DNA of 64,000 bases from Gentiana macrophylla (lineage: Eukaryota; Streptophyta; Magnoliopsida; Gentianales; Gentianaceae), in NCBI GenBank assembly GCA_026214975.1, contig JAOBSW010000184.1:62001-126000 (forward strand), read 5' to 3'. Of this stretch, positions 31,601-40,153 are shown one piece after another. The stretch's first letter is position 1. Every line of letters starts with the position of its first letter. The notes beneath the pieces were generated by a model. The model was not told the DNA's origin, ran no database searches, and worked only from the letters and a program-made list of their open reading frames with translations. Made by a program: the position numbers and the translations under genes.

Positions 31601-32524
31601 TTTTTTTTTTCTTTTGGGGTTGGAGACCTGTCCTCCCCTCCCCTACCCCCCACCCCCACCCCCACCCTTCCCATCTTTCTTGGTAATAACCTTGCTGTAC
31701 TGTACATATAGGTCCTTGACATCGAAGTTCTCCAACGTTAAAGCTTTGTACAGGAGAGCCCAAGCTTATATGGAAACAGGAGATCTTCTTTTGGCTGAAT
31801 GGGACATCAAGAAAGCACTTGAAGCCGATCCTCTGAATAGGTCACATAACTATGTTGTGTTTTAGTATAATGTCTACTGTATTTGGCCTTGTCTAATTTG
31901 GATTTGATTATGGTCTTTTTCTTGTTGTGTTTGGTTGCATAAATCTCCTCTTTGACTTACTTTTTTCACGTGGAATTTGATAAATGATTCTCAGGGAAGT
32001 AAAGCTGCTACAAAAGAACTTGAAACAACTTAAAGCTGAGAGTGACAAGAGAGATGCAAAGCTATACTCAACCATGTTTGCACCAGCGAATAAGGTAATA
32101 CTCTTGTCGTGATACAAATTATTATTAGTGCATGTAGAAGATAATGTCACCCAATCTATTGAATAGCTTAAACCTTTATAAGAAGAAAACATTCAGTTTC
32201 TTTTTAAAATTGAATGGATATCTTCAGTCTTTAACGCTGCTTGTGAGAATGGAGCCAAGCTGAGCATAAGACGCACTTACTTACTGACTCTAATCAACGA
32301 ATGTTATGTAGTATAATTTGATCTGGGGTTTTCTTTGGGTTGTGCATATCAAAGATGGTAACCTACTTTAATATCTATTTGTATAACTAAAGACATCTTC
32401 TTGATTCTTGAAGAAACCGAAAATTGCCAACACAGACATTACCAGATCCATTGAGGAGGTCAGTTCAGCGGAGATGGAATCTTCTGTTGTCATTTCACAG
32501 CCAGGATTATCCAGTGGCAGTTGA
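19479..32524 (+). CDS. ROF1/FKBP62-like multidomain FKBP-TPR immunophilin (13 exons)
   Basis: Thirteen exons joined at GT-AG introns give a protein with an acidic N-terminus ([13 protein letters not shown]), three FKBP-like domains (exons 1-3, 4-6, 7-8), a three-repeat TPR domain (exons 9-12) and a helical C-terminus. The best named relatives are plant ROF1/FKBP62 and ROF2/FKBP65, cytosolic to nuclear co-chaperones that bind HSP90 through the TPR and contribute to thermotolerance. In those proteins only the first FKBP domain is an active peptidyl-prolyl isomerase. Here that domain has lost most active-site residues (FKBP12 numbering: D37 to V, R42 to K, F46 to L, W59 to L, Y82 to C). The TPR residues that form the HSP90 carboxylate clamp (EEGN, LNSAAC, VKALYRR) are kept. 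Single-base losses in C/G runs disturb the frame in exons 1, 2 and 6, and exon 11 has another break. Introns 5, 7 and 8 carry transposons. Start chosen at 19479, where family similarity begins; the frame is open further upstream. Confidence 0.88.
19788..19873 (+). CDS. FKBP gene exon 2
   Basis: Acceptor ggggcag. Encodes [19 protein letters not shown] and more, the first strand and active-site loop of FKBP domain 1. The usual FD of the FKBP 'F-D-S-S' motif is FV here. To keep phase with exon 3 one more G is needed at the donor (gtgg/taag as given), again a one-base loss in a G run. Confidence 0.8.
20144..20401 (+). CDS. FKBP gene exon 3
   Basis: Acceptor ggttag. Encodes the rest of FKBP domain 1 ([20 protein letters not shown], then [16 protein letters not shown]) and the linker [20 protein letters not shown] that is typical between FKBP domains 1 and 2 of FKBP62/65. 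The helix Trp and the loop Tyr of the active site are Leu and Cys. Confidence 0.88.
20515..20595 (+). CDS. FKBP gene exon 4
   Basis: Acceptor ttgcag, donor gatg/gtaact. Encodes [19 protein letters not shown] followed by GLEFHVKDG, the first half of FKBP domain 2. Confidence 0.88.
20744..20824 (+). CDS. FKBP gene exon 5
   Basis: Acceptor tttcag. Encodes [20 protein letters not shown] and KLFVKCQ, the characteristic central part of FKBP domain 2. The phase continues into exon 6 as a Tyr codon (T/AT). Confidence 0.88.
20944..21214. mobile_element. Stowaway-like MITE in FKBP intron 5
   Basis: The left end reads ctccgtctcgtcccattttg and the right end closes with ...cggaagggtgggag, an imperfect inverted repeat of the CTCC..GTCCC type found in plant Stowaway elements. 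TA dinucleotides flank both ends (20942-20943 and 21215-21216), the expected Tc1/mariner target duplication. The internal phrase gtgtccaccttcc is also typical. It encodes no protein. Confidence 0.7.
21793..22138. mobile_element. Non-autonomous TIR element in FKBP intron 5
   Basis: Left end cctgtttggtttcgggttgg and right end ccaaatttgaaaccaaacagg form an inverted repeat with at least 13 perfect outer bases (cctgtttggtttc). The AT-rich interior contains a direct repeat of the type aaatgattggtgannagaaa (near 21903 and 22015). Superfamily uncertain (hAT or PIF/Harbinger). The TSD is not clear. Confidence 0.65.
22345..22528 (+). CDS. FKBP gene exon 6
   Basis: Acceptor ttacag. Starts [13 protein letters not shown], then after a C run (22388-22391) one base short, continues [20 protein letters not shown] and [10 protein letters not shown]. 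This is the end of FKBP domain 2 and the linker to domain 3. Donor acaa/gtaag. Confidence 0.82.
23250..23339 (+). CDS. FKBP gene exon 7
   Basis: Acceptor atgcag, donor gaag/gtaag. Encodes [20 protein letters not shown] and VPLEFQTDE, the first half of FKBP domain 3, similar to the 'LEDGTVF..KGH' block of FKBP62/65. Confidence 0.9.
23685..23945 (+). mobile_element. Short Copia 5' LTR
   Basis: Starts TGTTGGTATTATTTGG and ends just before a perfect primer-binding site. It contains 'gggtacccttacgggttgg' and 'gttgtataagagagacatta' phrases expected near the R region. At about 260 bp it is in the size range of small Copia LTRs. Its exact end is uncertain and it does not match the 3' LTR at 29279. 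Confidence 0.6.
23948..23959 (+). other. tRNA-Met primer-binding site
   Basis: Perfect TGGTATCAGAGC directly after the short LTR. Confidence 0.85.
23996..24610 (+). pseudogene. Copia gag fragment
   Basis: Frames starting [20 protein letters not shown] continue with [35 protein letters not shown] and [16 protein letters not shown], the usual order of a Copia Gag (N-terminal low complexity, '.GKL.YL.G', 'W...N..V.SWL.NSM'). Several stops and indels occur and a short stretch (near 24330) is locally duplicated. It is cut near 24615 by a minus-strand Copia element. Confidence 0.75.
24624..24812 (-). mobile_element. Copia A 3' LTR (189 bp)
   Basis: On the minus strand it starts TGTTGAAGGAGTCCG right after the polypurine phrase caacttgggggag and ends ...cagtattcaaca. 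It carries 'ttatataaggac' and poly-TAATAA-like signals. Confidence 0.75.
24813..25128 (-). pseudogene. Copia A RNase H fragment
   Basis: The minus-strand frame 25097-24891 reads [20 protein letters not shown], then [20 protein letters not shown] and STQQIADGL, the C-terminal RNase H of Copia pol ('CDN.AAI.IA.NPV.HDRTKHIE.D.HFI.EK'). The last codons (…[13 protein letters not shown]) run into the polypurine tract. A substitution has changed the conserved D of CDN to G. It is truncated upstream by the LTR of Copia B at 25129. Confidence 0.8.
25129..25359 (-). mobile_element. Copia B 3' LTR (231 bp)
   Basis: On the minus strand it starts TGCTAGAAGGCTTAA after the purine phrase agcttgggagggag and ends ...ttccgttccaca, giving TG...CA ends. 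It inserted within the pol of Copia A. Confidence 0.65.
25360..26760 (-). pseudogene. Copia B reverse transcriptase-RNase H
   Basis: On the minus strand, [19 protein letters not shown] (26720-26650), a [12 protein letters not shown] piece near 26510, [10 protein letters not shown] near 26250 and a long RNase H frame (25905-25447) give the order RT then RNase H. The RNase H frame contains a 123-bp in-frame tandem duplication. It ends with [21 protein letters not shown] and INEKLESGQ, then a frameshift. The YVDD region (near 26440) is damaged. Several stops are present. Confidence 0.8.
25588..25833 (-). repeat. 123-bp tandem duplication in Copia B RNase H
   Basis: Two adjacent copies start agctgcctggttatcacaat (25588) and agctgccatgttatcacaat (25711). 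At protein level the 41-residue unit [16 protein letters not shown] repeats with YPIKLYCDN. The copies differ at several sites, so the duplication is not recent. Confidence 0.85.
27225..27951 (+). pseudogene. Copia C reverse transcriptase, first part
   Basis: + strand translation reads [70 protein letters not shown], a VYVDN-type box near 27785 (degenerate YVDD) and [20 protein letters not shown] with FLTQRKY. It is interrupted exactly within the RKY codons by the MITE at 27952 and resumes at 28385. Confidence 0.8.
27952..28384. mobile_element. Mutator-like MITE with 9-bp target duplication
   Basis: The 433-bp insert starts caatgttctaaaagatgctg and ends ctgactttttagaacact, an imperfect inverted repeat (xxTGTTCTAAAA). 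It is flanked by perfect 9-bp copies of aggaaatat (27943-27951 and 28385-28393), the TSD length of Mutator-like elements. Removing it restores the Copia reading [10 protein letters not shown] across the site. It contains a T-run of about 20 and GC-rich palindromic phrases near its right end (ctaggctgactt). Confidence 0.85.
28385..29275 (+). pseudogene. Copia C reverse transcriptase end and RNase H
   Basis: Reads [96 protein letters not shown] and [20 protein letters not shown]. These are the standard Copia RT tail and RNase H motifs up to the end of the polyprotein near 29268. A local duplication around 28960-29090 (two '[21 protein letters not shown]' phrases) and one or two stops show decay. 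Confidence 0.85.
29279..29496 (+). mobile_element. Copia C 3' LTR
   Basis: Starts TGCTGTGGATTAAG just after the purine phrase cttgagggtgtggag and the end of the RNase H, and ends ...tttttttcttca. Length about 218 bp. The phrase 'cttctgtactttaaagcctc' is the probable end of U3/R. No matching 5' copy is present in the intron. Confidence 0.65.
29659..29834 (+). CDS. FKBP gene exon 8
   Basis: Acceptor ttttgcag, donor aagg/gtaatt. Encodes [33 protein letters not shown] and [20 protein letters not shown], the second half of FKBP domain 3. Phase with exon 7 is kept across the 6.3-kb intron. Confidence 0.9.
29835..31054 (+). other. Intron 8 of FKBP gene
   Basis: 1220 bp of AT-rich sequence with the fold-back MITE at 30350-30505 and an A-run near 30820. 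No coding sequence was seen. Confidence 0.75.
30350..30505. mobile_element. Fold-back MITE in FKBP intron 8
   Basis: The two halves are near-perfect inverted repeats of about 70 bp: gtgcaaccgttgtatgaagg ... at the left and the complement ggtacaaccattgtaacaag ... at the right. They continue through taccaggtggcatgtatcat versus taccaagtggcatgcatcat and a shared tttttactctct. Only about 20 bp separate the arms. No transposase, and the TSD is uncertain (possibly TTA/TAA). Confidence 0.75.
31055..31177 (+). CDS. FKBP gene exon 9 (TPR 1)
   Basis: Acceptor gtaaag, donor gaag/gtaatg. Encodes [40 protein letters not shown], the linker and first TPR helix pair. The 'K..GN..F' residues of the HSP90 clamp are present. 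Confidence 0.88.
31253..31399 (+). CDS. FKBP gene exon 10 (TPR 2)
   Basis: Acceptor ggcag, donor gaag/gtgaac. Encodes [40 protein letters not shown] and HEAVKLCSK, the second TPR repeat with its clamp Asn (LNSAAC). Confidence 0.9.
31712..31840 (+). CDS. FKBP gene exon 11 (TPR 3)
   Basis: Acceptor tatatag. Starts VLDIE, then a frame break around 31727-31733 (about one base too many or two too few), then [20 protein letters not shown] and [17 protein letters not shown], the third TPR repeat with clamp Lys and Arg. Donor aatag/gtcac. Confidence 0.85.
31995..32094 (+). CDS. FKBP gene exon 12
   Basis: Acceptor tctcag, donor aag/gtaata. Encodes [20 protein letters not shown] and [13 protein letters not shown], the basic helix after the TPR that in ROF1/FKBP62 overlaps the calmodulin-binding region. 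Confidence 0.88.
32414..32524 (+). CDS. FKBP gene exon 13 and stop
   Basis: Acceptor cttgaag. Encodes [36 protein letters not shown] and a TGA stop at 32522-32524. This Ser-rich tail is less conserved, so the exact acceptor is less certain than for other exons. Confidence 0.7.
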   Translation, partial: KPKIANTDITRSIEEVSSAEMESSVVISQPGLSSGS

Positions 32525-32750
32525 AATCTCCTCTCCAATGGCTTTTTCAAAGTTCCCCTGAAGGAATAACAATGTAGTAGTAGAGTATATACTTATATTT
32601 CTAGGTTATATATGTAGGAGAGGAGGAGAAGGTAATATTCCTTGAGGTTACACTGGTGCGGGTGGGGTTCCGGGGTATTTCACTATGTATAACTACGTAA
32701 GATCTTATTGTTGATTAATCTACAGGACTTATTAATTGAAATATACTCCG
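32525..32750 (+). other. Probable 3' untranslated region of FKBP gene
   Basis: AT-rich sequence after the stop, with T-rich and GTA-rich phrases but no canonical AATAAA clearly placed. The end is an estimate. Confidence 0.4.
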
Positions 32751-33701
32751 CCATAATCAATGGATGTATATTCAATTACTTTGTACAATACACAATACAT
32801 TCTTAGGTGTTCTAATGATTTCAGTACTTGTGGGATTGTTAACAAATTTGTTTTTTTTTCTCCAGAGAATGTTAATAGATTTCAAAATCCATTTCGTTTT
32901 GGTGCCTTTGGGCTGCCTACCATGGTTTTTGTGATGGTTGTGATCACCGCCATTGCTGTTCTTGACGTCTAGAGCCCAGTGTTCTAGCAGCAACTTTGGT
33001 AGTTGTTTTCTTGTAAGGACGATCAAGTCATTTTTGAATCTCTTTTAGCCCAACGAATTTATTCAGTGAATTCTGAATGTCGCCAAATCTACAATTCAAT
33101 GAGCGATCCATGCGCTCAATCTTGGTGCTATCACAAAAAATCTTAGAACCGGGAGTTTCAGGCTATCCCCTTCGAGGGGTGGATTTGAAGAACCAAATTC
33201 TAAAATGATTTTCCTTTTTAATTTGTCCATTTTCTTAAATTCATGCTCTTATTGAGCCAAGCTGAAATCAAAACTACGCCCTTATTGACGGTAAAGTTAC
33301 ATTATTTTTTGGTTTCTTTTGAGTTGGTTGTGTTTATGGTATGCTAGGAGAAGGTTCAAATTCATTTTCCCTAGAAAAACATTGAACGCCCACTAGTCAT
33401 TAACATTGCACAAATAGCGTTACTAGAGCAAAGATGATCATATGCATACATTATCCCAAGTGCACAACATTATGGCTAAAAAAAAAAAAAAATTTAAATT
33501 CCGAATTAACTCCAAGTCAAGCAGAGGCAAAAGCACATCATTAGCAATAGCGAGGAACAACGAAATATCTAGTTATAAACATAATCGTGCAACATCTATG
33601 TGACGTCATGTTCCCGGACATCGAGTTCTTATCTGAAAATGACGTCCGGCATGCATTTATTATCCTTGTAAATAATAAATGTAATATAAATACGTAAGGC
33701 T
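32751..33701. other. Intergenic stretch between FKBP gene and Del/Tekay LTR
   Basis: No gene supported. It holds an A-run near 33478-33492 and AT-rich sequence. Short open frames on both strands at 32760-33026 overlap one another and show no family signature. Confidence 0.5.
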
Positions 33702-35625
33702 TGTAACAATTACATCAGAGTAGAGCATAAATATTCAAAATAAAGAAATGATTCGGGAATGTCAAAATACAAACAAAAACGGATCAACCGTTCCACTCCA
33801 TGTGTAAGAAAACGAAAAGACAAAACAATGGAGTACATGTTGTCCCAAACTATTACAATCCCAATGAAAAGAAACGATAAAGCCTATCTCTCAAACATAA
33901 ATGTTTATCTCTCACAACTGAATATAAATGCATAAATGAAAAGATAACATTCTTCATAAGTCTTGAGCTTAAACATCAGCTCTGTCATTATTGCCCCTCA
34001 TAACCATAATCGCCATCCCGCCAATCACCTTCTCGGGTAGGAACAATTATAAGGGGTAAGCACTACGTGACTTAGTTTAGAGGTAGAATAAACAAATACA
34101 CAATTTATTAATAGCATACATAACAACATACGCTCTACAAATACTACCATGTAGGTTGTAAATGAAGATCTCACTCACCTCTACTAGATCGTATAGTATA
34201 ACCTTGCTCAAGTAGATTTGTTACACCAAGATCAAGTGGACAATACGATGGTGAACACCGCACCACAAACACGCTTACTACCTCAAGGGCACGGACAAGA
34301 CTCGTGAGGAAGATCACACAAGTCCATTGACATTAGACCAAGTGGAGAGGTGCAATAGTTACATGCTACTTAAGATTAAACGTACACACCAAATGTTAAT
34401 AATGTTTTAACTTTTAGACACAACACATATATTTATTTTGAGTTTAATCTAACCACCTGATTCATTCACATTAAAAAGCTTCTTAAGGACTTATAGTCAT
34501 AGACATTCTAATTACACTACCTAACATGTTGTAAAAGATTCATTGACTACTAAGTCAATGTCCCACATGGCCTAAATAAATACCTTCCGGTGCTCACATT
34601 CTCCCCGCATATGGTCTCGGTTGCCAGTCTTTGAGTCAAGGCTACCGTAAGTCGATGTTAGATATTGTCAATTAATGTGATAATGCCCAAAGGCATCCAT
34701 ACCAAAAACACCAAGTTGTGAACATGAAAATATTAAAACAGGTGAATGCACTTTTGGCGCCCGCCAACTATGTTCGTAAAATAAATAACATTTTGCTTCA
34801 CCTTGGCACTGCTAACCACGTTTGGCGTCCGCCAAACCATGTCGTAACATCTTGTTAACTGTTGTGCCTCATTGGCGCTACCAATACGAACAGAGCCGCC
34901 TTGTTTATTTCGCGCCAGTTGGCGCCCGCTAAAGATAGTCCGCGCGCACTCGGGCCGGGCGGAAATACGCAGTGCGGCTTCGCTTTCAAGGCGAAAATGC
35001 TGTGAACCATTATACAACGATCACCCAACCTTATTACAACCAAAACTCGCAAATATCATCAAGAAACATAACAAAAACACCCATATCCGCTTAATGAACA
35101 CCCTAACCTTAATTGCGTAATAAAGCGATCCCCAAAAGCAATTTGAAAGCAAAAGGCTTGAACCCTTTGATTCCTCAACCTCTACGGACAATCTATGAAC
35201 CAGAAATGTAAATCTATGATTACTACTGCTTTCTACAAAATTAAAGCTCAGCTTTTTAACAAAAACGATCAAGATTCCCAAAACCTAAAAGATGAAAACT
35301 TACAGATTTACGAGCTGTTGGTATGGAAACGATCACCGTGATGAGACAAAACTTCCGCTCACCGTGGTCCGCACAAAAGCTCAACCGATTAGCCTTTAGG
35401 ATGAAGATTCTCCTTCTTCGCTTACTTCTCTTGGCGTCGCTTCTTTCTTCTTTCTTTTTCTCTTAGAATACGCTTAGCGTAAAAGTGAGGAGATTAAGGG
35501 GTTTATTTCCTTTAATACTTTATTTAAAATCATTTTTAATCATTTATTTTACGTTAATATAAATAGAAGTAAAAATATTTAAATCCTATTTATATGTTTA
35601 CCCTTCTTCAAATTCGGGTGTTACA
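33702..35625 (-). mobile_element. 3' LTR of Del/Tekay-type Gypsy element
   Basis: On the minus strand the LTR starts TGTAACACCCGAATTTG at 35625, the canonical start of this lineage, right after the purine tract ataaaggggagaga. The best candidate end is ...aattgttaca at 33702, which mirrors the start (TGTAAC...GTTACA), but no TSD can confirm it. Inside, four ggcgcccgccaa-like phrases occur at 34757-34935. No gene. Confidence 0.6.
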
Positions 35626-35640
35626 TCTCTCCCCTTTATG
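35626..35640 (-). other. Polypurine tract of Del/Tekay-type element
   Basis: Minus-strand cataaaggggagaga directly upstream of the LTR start TGTAACACCC. Confidence 0.7.
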
Positions 35641-38527
35641 AAAAGTTTCATTCTTGAAACTGAACATACTAGAAGGTGCTTGAATTCTGGGAACTCGCAG
35701 ACCATCTCGTCTTTTAACTCCCACGTTGCCTCTGCCGGTGTGTGATTACTCCACTGGACCAAGACCAACTGGACCTCTTCATTCTTGACCTTCTTTACCT
35801 TCCGCTCCTAGATACAAACCGGTTCTTCCTTGTAGGTCAAGTTCTTCCAACCATTTCAAGATCAATGCTTGCTTCACATCAATGTCGTTGAAGCATTTCT
35901 TTAACACTCGACACATGAAAAATGTTATGCGCTCATGATAAGGATTATGACATCTCCAACCGATAAGCTAAAGGTCATACTTTAGCTAAGATCATAAAAG
36001 GACCTACATATCTAGGGCTTAACTTGCCTTTTGTCCAAACCGCCTTACTCTTCTCATTGGTGACGTCTTTAGATACACCTTATCTCCAACTTCAAACTCC
36101 AAGTGGTCTTCTTCTTACAATCGCCTAACCTTTCGCCTGCCTTAAGTCATCTTAAGATTACGCGTAACCACTTCAATCTTCTTTCTAGCTTGTTGTATCA
36201 ACTCCGGCCCTGTATTATGTCTTTGTCCCACTTCATCCCATGAACCTTCTACTTCTAAGGCACATGCTCTCAACATGTCCTCGAGTGTCTGGATGGTTCT
36301 TTTTGGTTGTCCATATGTTTGTGGATGAAAATTCGTGCTCAAATCCAACTTAGTCCCAAAGTGTTTCTGAAGACTCGTATGAAATCTGCTAACAAACCGA
36401 TTGTCCATGTCTTAAATGATAGAAACTGGAACTCTATGAAGCTTCACTATATTGTTGATATAGAGGTTATCTAACTTATTCAATGACATGTTCTCTTTAA
36501 CTGGAAAGAAGTGTGCCGACTTGGTTAACCGATTAACTATCACCCAAATCTTGTCATGTCTTGTTTTAGTCTTCGGTAAGCTATTAATAAAATCCATGGT
36601 TGTCTTTTCCCATTTCCATTCTAGAATCTCCAAAGTCTTAAGCAACTCGCTAGTCTCTTATGCACGCCTTCACTCTTTCACAAGTGTCACATTTCGACAC
36701 AAACTCTACTATCTCTATCTTAATAGAAGACCACCAGTAGTGTTGTTTCAACTCTCTATACATCTTGGTTGCCAGAGGATGAACTGCAAACGCTATCTTG
36801 TGGGTTTCATTCATCACTATCTTCCACGAATCACCCACATTCAAACACAAAGCGATTCTGGTACCAAAGGTTGCCATCTGAATCAACCCATAACCGTTGG
36901 CTGGTTTGGCTAGCCACTTGCTTGTAATCAACCATAATCGGATCCTCATATTGTCTCTTCATGATCTCATCAACAATCTCGGACCTTGCAATCAACGGTG
37001 AAACATATTTTTTTGCCCCTTGTCGCCTATATCATGAATACTTAGCTTCTCCAATCGATCAACAACTTTTGGTACACTCGAGAAGTGCATCGACCAAGGC
37101 ATCGCGCCACTACATTTGCCTTTCCGGGTTGTACTCGTATATCCAGGTCATAATCCTTAACATACTCCAACCATCGCTTTGTCTCATGTTTAATTGTCGT
37201 TGTTTAAAGAAATACTTAAAGCTATGGTGGTCTCTGTGAAAATCCTTTCCTTAACTCTATATCTGAGATAGTGCCTCCAAGTCTTCAAAGCAAAACAATC
37301 ATTGCTAACTCAAGATCATGCGTAGGATAATTCTTCTCGTGAGGTCTCAACTGCCTCAGACGCATATGCAATCACTTTCCCACTTTGAGTTAACACACAA
37401 CCAAGACCTTTCCATGAAGCATCCGTGATAAACATCATAATTATCATATACTTTGTAGGTTCAACACTAGATCTGTGGTCAACCTCTTCTTAAGAGTCTG
37501 AAAAGCTTCCTCACATTCATTACTCCACTCATACGTTACACTCTTCTGAGTGAGTCGTGTGAGAGGTGATGTAATCTTCGAGAAACCCTTGACAAACTGT
37601 CTGTAGTAGCCTATTAAACCCAAGAAACTTCTGATCTCTATAACTGTAAATGATCTAGTCCACGTAGTCACTGCTTCTATCTTTGCTGGATCCTATTTAA
37701 TTCCTTCTTCTAAGATAACATGACCCAGAAAGTTCACTTGGTCCAACTACAACTCACGCTTACTGAGCTTCCCATATAACCCATTCTCTTTAAGAGTCCG
37801 TAACGCTATCCTTAGATGTTCCTCATGTTCCTCCTCATGCATTGAGTAGATCAAGACGTCGTGGATGAAAACTATCATAAACTTATCTAGATATGGTATG
37901 ACAAATATTTGCCTAAGGTTCATAAATTCTGATGGTGCATTCGTGAGACCAAATGGCATGATTATAAACTTATAATGCCCATACCAGTGCTAAAAGCTAT
38001 CTTCGAATGTCCGCCTCATTTATCTTCGGGATGATGGTAAACCCGACCTTAATTCTATCTTAGAAAAGACTCTCTTCCCTTGAAGTTGATTAAATAGGTC
38101 ATCTATCCTCGGGAGTGGATACTTATTCTTAATGGTCAACTTATTCAACTCCATGTAGTCTATACACATCCTCATGCTTCCATCTTTTTTCTTAACAAAC
38201 AAAACTGGAGCTTCCCATGGTGATGTACTAAGTCTTATTATCTTTTTTTCCAACATGTCTGCCAACTACTCTTTCAACTCAACCAACTCCGCTGGAGCCA
38301 TCCTAGACGGTGCTTTAGCGACTGGTTTTTCTCCAGGGACTAAGTCTATGGTGAAGTCAATCACCTTGTCTGGAATCTCTCCTGGTAACTCATCCGGGAA
38401 TAAATTAGTATACTCATTCACTATCGGGATATCCTTTAAATCTGGGCCTTCCTAAACCATATTTACCGCGAAGAACATCAAGGCATCACATCCTCGTTGT
38501 ATTGCCTTAGTCGCTCTCTAAGGTTGA
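35641..38527 (-). pseudogene. Del/Tekay-type Gypsy pol: RT, RNase H, integrase, chromodomain
   Basis: Reading down the minus strand: a pre-RT linker with TKAIQRGCDALMFFAVNMV (about 38500-38460) and LFPDELPGEIPDKVIDF; RT with [20 protein letters not shown] and [20 protein letters not shown] (38265-38020) and MPFGLTNAPSEFM (37959). Then come FLGLIGYYRQFVKGFSKIT and TRLTQKSVTYEWS (37670-37444). The integrase follows with YWWSSIKIEIVEFVSKCDTC (36750-36690), WEKTTMDFINSLPKT (36610) and TNFHPQTYGQPKRTIQTLED (36340-36270). The last part is a chromodomain near 35800-35660 (KNEEVQLVLVQWSNHTPAEA followed by TWELKDEM). Chromodomains direct integrase to heterochromatin. Many frame breaks are present. The upstream part (gag, protease) lies at 56088-57378 because solo LTR X and its own inserts separate them. 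Confidence 0.88.
38523..38527. repeat. TSD GTTGA of solo LTR X, left copy
   Basis: gttga here equals gttga at 56083-56087, flanking TG...CA ends of X. The Del/Tekay polyprotein reads collinearly across the duplication. Confidence 0.85.
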
Positions 38528-38581
38528 TGATCGCGTGTAAGTCACTAACATCGATATTACTAGCAAGAATACTAGGTCCAT
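38528..38581 (-). mobile_element. Solo LTR X, piece 1 (3' end of LTR)
   Basis: The first 54 bp on the + strand (tgatcgcgtgtaagtc...) are the minus-strand end of solo LTR X, cut off from the rest by the Athila-type insertion. The last five bases (tccat) are the TSD of that insertion. Confidence 0.8.
38577..38581. repeat. TSD TCCAT of Athila-type element, left copy
   Basis: tccat directly before TGTTAAAGG; the second copy follows the 3' LTR at 53034-53038. Confidence 0.9.
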
Positions 38582-40130
38582 TGTTAAAGGTGAATTTATA
38601 CGATCTATAACGCTATATGTTATGCTAATTTATCTCGTATTAGTATGAATTTGTATAAGAAACAAGTGTTTAATGGATTTATTGCGCGAATGATACGTTG
38701 AAAGAGTTAATCGGAAAATAGATTGATTTATGTGATTTAATTGTTATTTCATGATTATTTGAGCGTTATTACATTTTGCGATGTTTCTATGTGTGTAGAT
38801 ACATGTTTGAAGCTCAGAAGATGATCACAAGTTGATTAAAGTTCGAGTTAATTAATGATGGAAAAGATAATGAAGGAATTGGATATGATAATAGAGATAG
38901 AGATGAAGGAATCTAGATAAAGTTGATCTCGGATCAAGCGCCCATCACTGAACTAGCGCCCGAGAGTGGACGGGCGTTGATATTCCGCATTTGAGCGCCC
39001 GTGAGAAGCCTTTACATTCGTGATGATCATGTTTTTCCGGACGAGCGCCCAATTTAAAGAAGGACGGGCGCCTGATCCACTCGCCCGACTCAAGAAGATT
39101 ACACAGTCGCAGCCGACGAAGCGTCGCTATTCCGGACAAGCGCCCAATACCGACTTGGTGAAACCGACCTAGTTTTCTATATAAGGCAAAGCGTGTTTTC
39201 TCCCCAATATCATCATATATTCAAACCCTAAACCTGTGGGCGGCCAAGCTGCGTTTTCCTTTAGTTTTCATTCGCTTTTACTCAATTATTTCAATACACT
39301 TTTACTATAAACAATTCGATATTCAAGAGGATGCTAAGAGGCTAGGCCTCCATTGAACAAGCGCCAGAAGCCGTCCGATTCAACTATTCATTTCTTTTCG
39401 TGATTATTTTGTGAGTACTTACTACGAGTTGTTCCTTTATCATGCTTTACGTTGTTTATTGCAATTTATGTCGAAAGATGCTTGCTCTATTGATCGTTTA
39501 ATTGATGAGAATCACGTTAGACGTTAGATCACCACGATAAAGGATAGATATTTGATCTAATTAACGAGAGTTGTTAGATTAGATTTCTAGGTTAGGAATT
39601 GAGAGATTTCACACCTTGAATTGAGAGCGTTAATCTCTAGATCGAAAGATATAGATTAATAGACGAACTGGCCTAAGAAATTAGGGTTCATACTTTTGAA
39701 TAGGTGAATCACAACTTGACTAGTAATCACGAGATAATCTGAATTGAAATTGAACGTTGATAGGATAGGTGGATCACTCGCTTGTTCGTTTCGTAAACTA
39801 TTGATTTTAAATCCTTTGAATCTGAATTGCTTAGCTTAGTTAATTTTTCATTGCATACTTAGAATAGGTTAGTTTAAATTGGTTCGCAACCCGTATCCTT
39901 CCGGCTTTAGATCATCTCTTCATCCAGCTTTTACGCTTTAGTTAAGTTTTATTTTTCGCCATCCCGCTTAGTTTAGTAATAGTGACATAGGTTAGTTAGA
40001 TAAAACTAGAAATCACAATCGTTAGGTTCCCCGTAAGATCGACCGGCATTAACCGCTATTGCTACGATCCTTATACTTGAGGTTAACCGGATTATTACTT
40101 GTTTATTTTGTGTTGATAAAATCCGTGACA
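38582..40130 (+). mobile_element. Athila-type element, 5' LTR
   Basis: 1549 bp from TGTTAAAGGTG to ...AAAATCCGTGACA. It is the same as 51475-53033 except for small clustered differences. It contains a TATA-like tttctatataagg at about 39171-39183 and several ggacgggcg/gcgccc motifs (38938-39150). It ends seven bases before the primer-binding site. Confidence 0.95.
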
Positions 40131-40136
40131 AGTTTT

Positions 40137-40153
40137 TGGCGCCGTTGTCGGGA
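40137..40153 (+). other. tRNA-Asp-type primer-binding site of Athila-type element
   Basis: TGGCGCCGTTGTCGGGA, the standard Athila/Tat primer-binding site, next to the 5' LTR. Confidence 0.9.

Noticed and set aside
31434..31865. 143-residue + frame read as a separate gene
   Set aside because: It is intron 10 read through into exon 11 of the FKBP gene; only the part from 31712 is coding.
34733..35281. Four overlapping frames inside the Del/Tekay LTR
   Set aside because: They lie in LTR sequence, overlap on both strands and carry no known motif.
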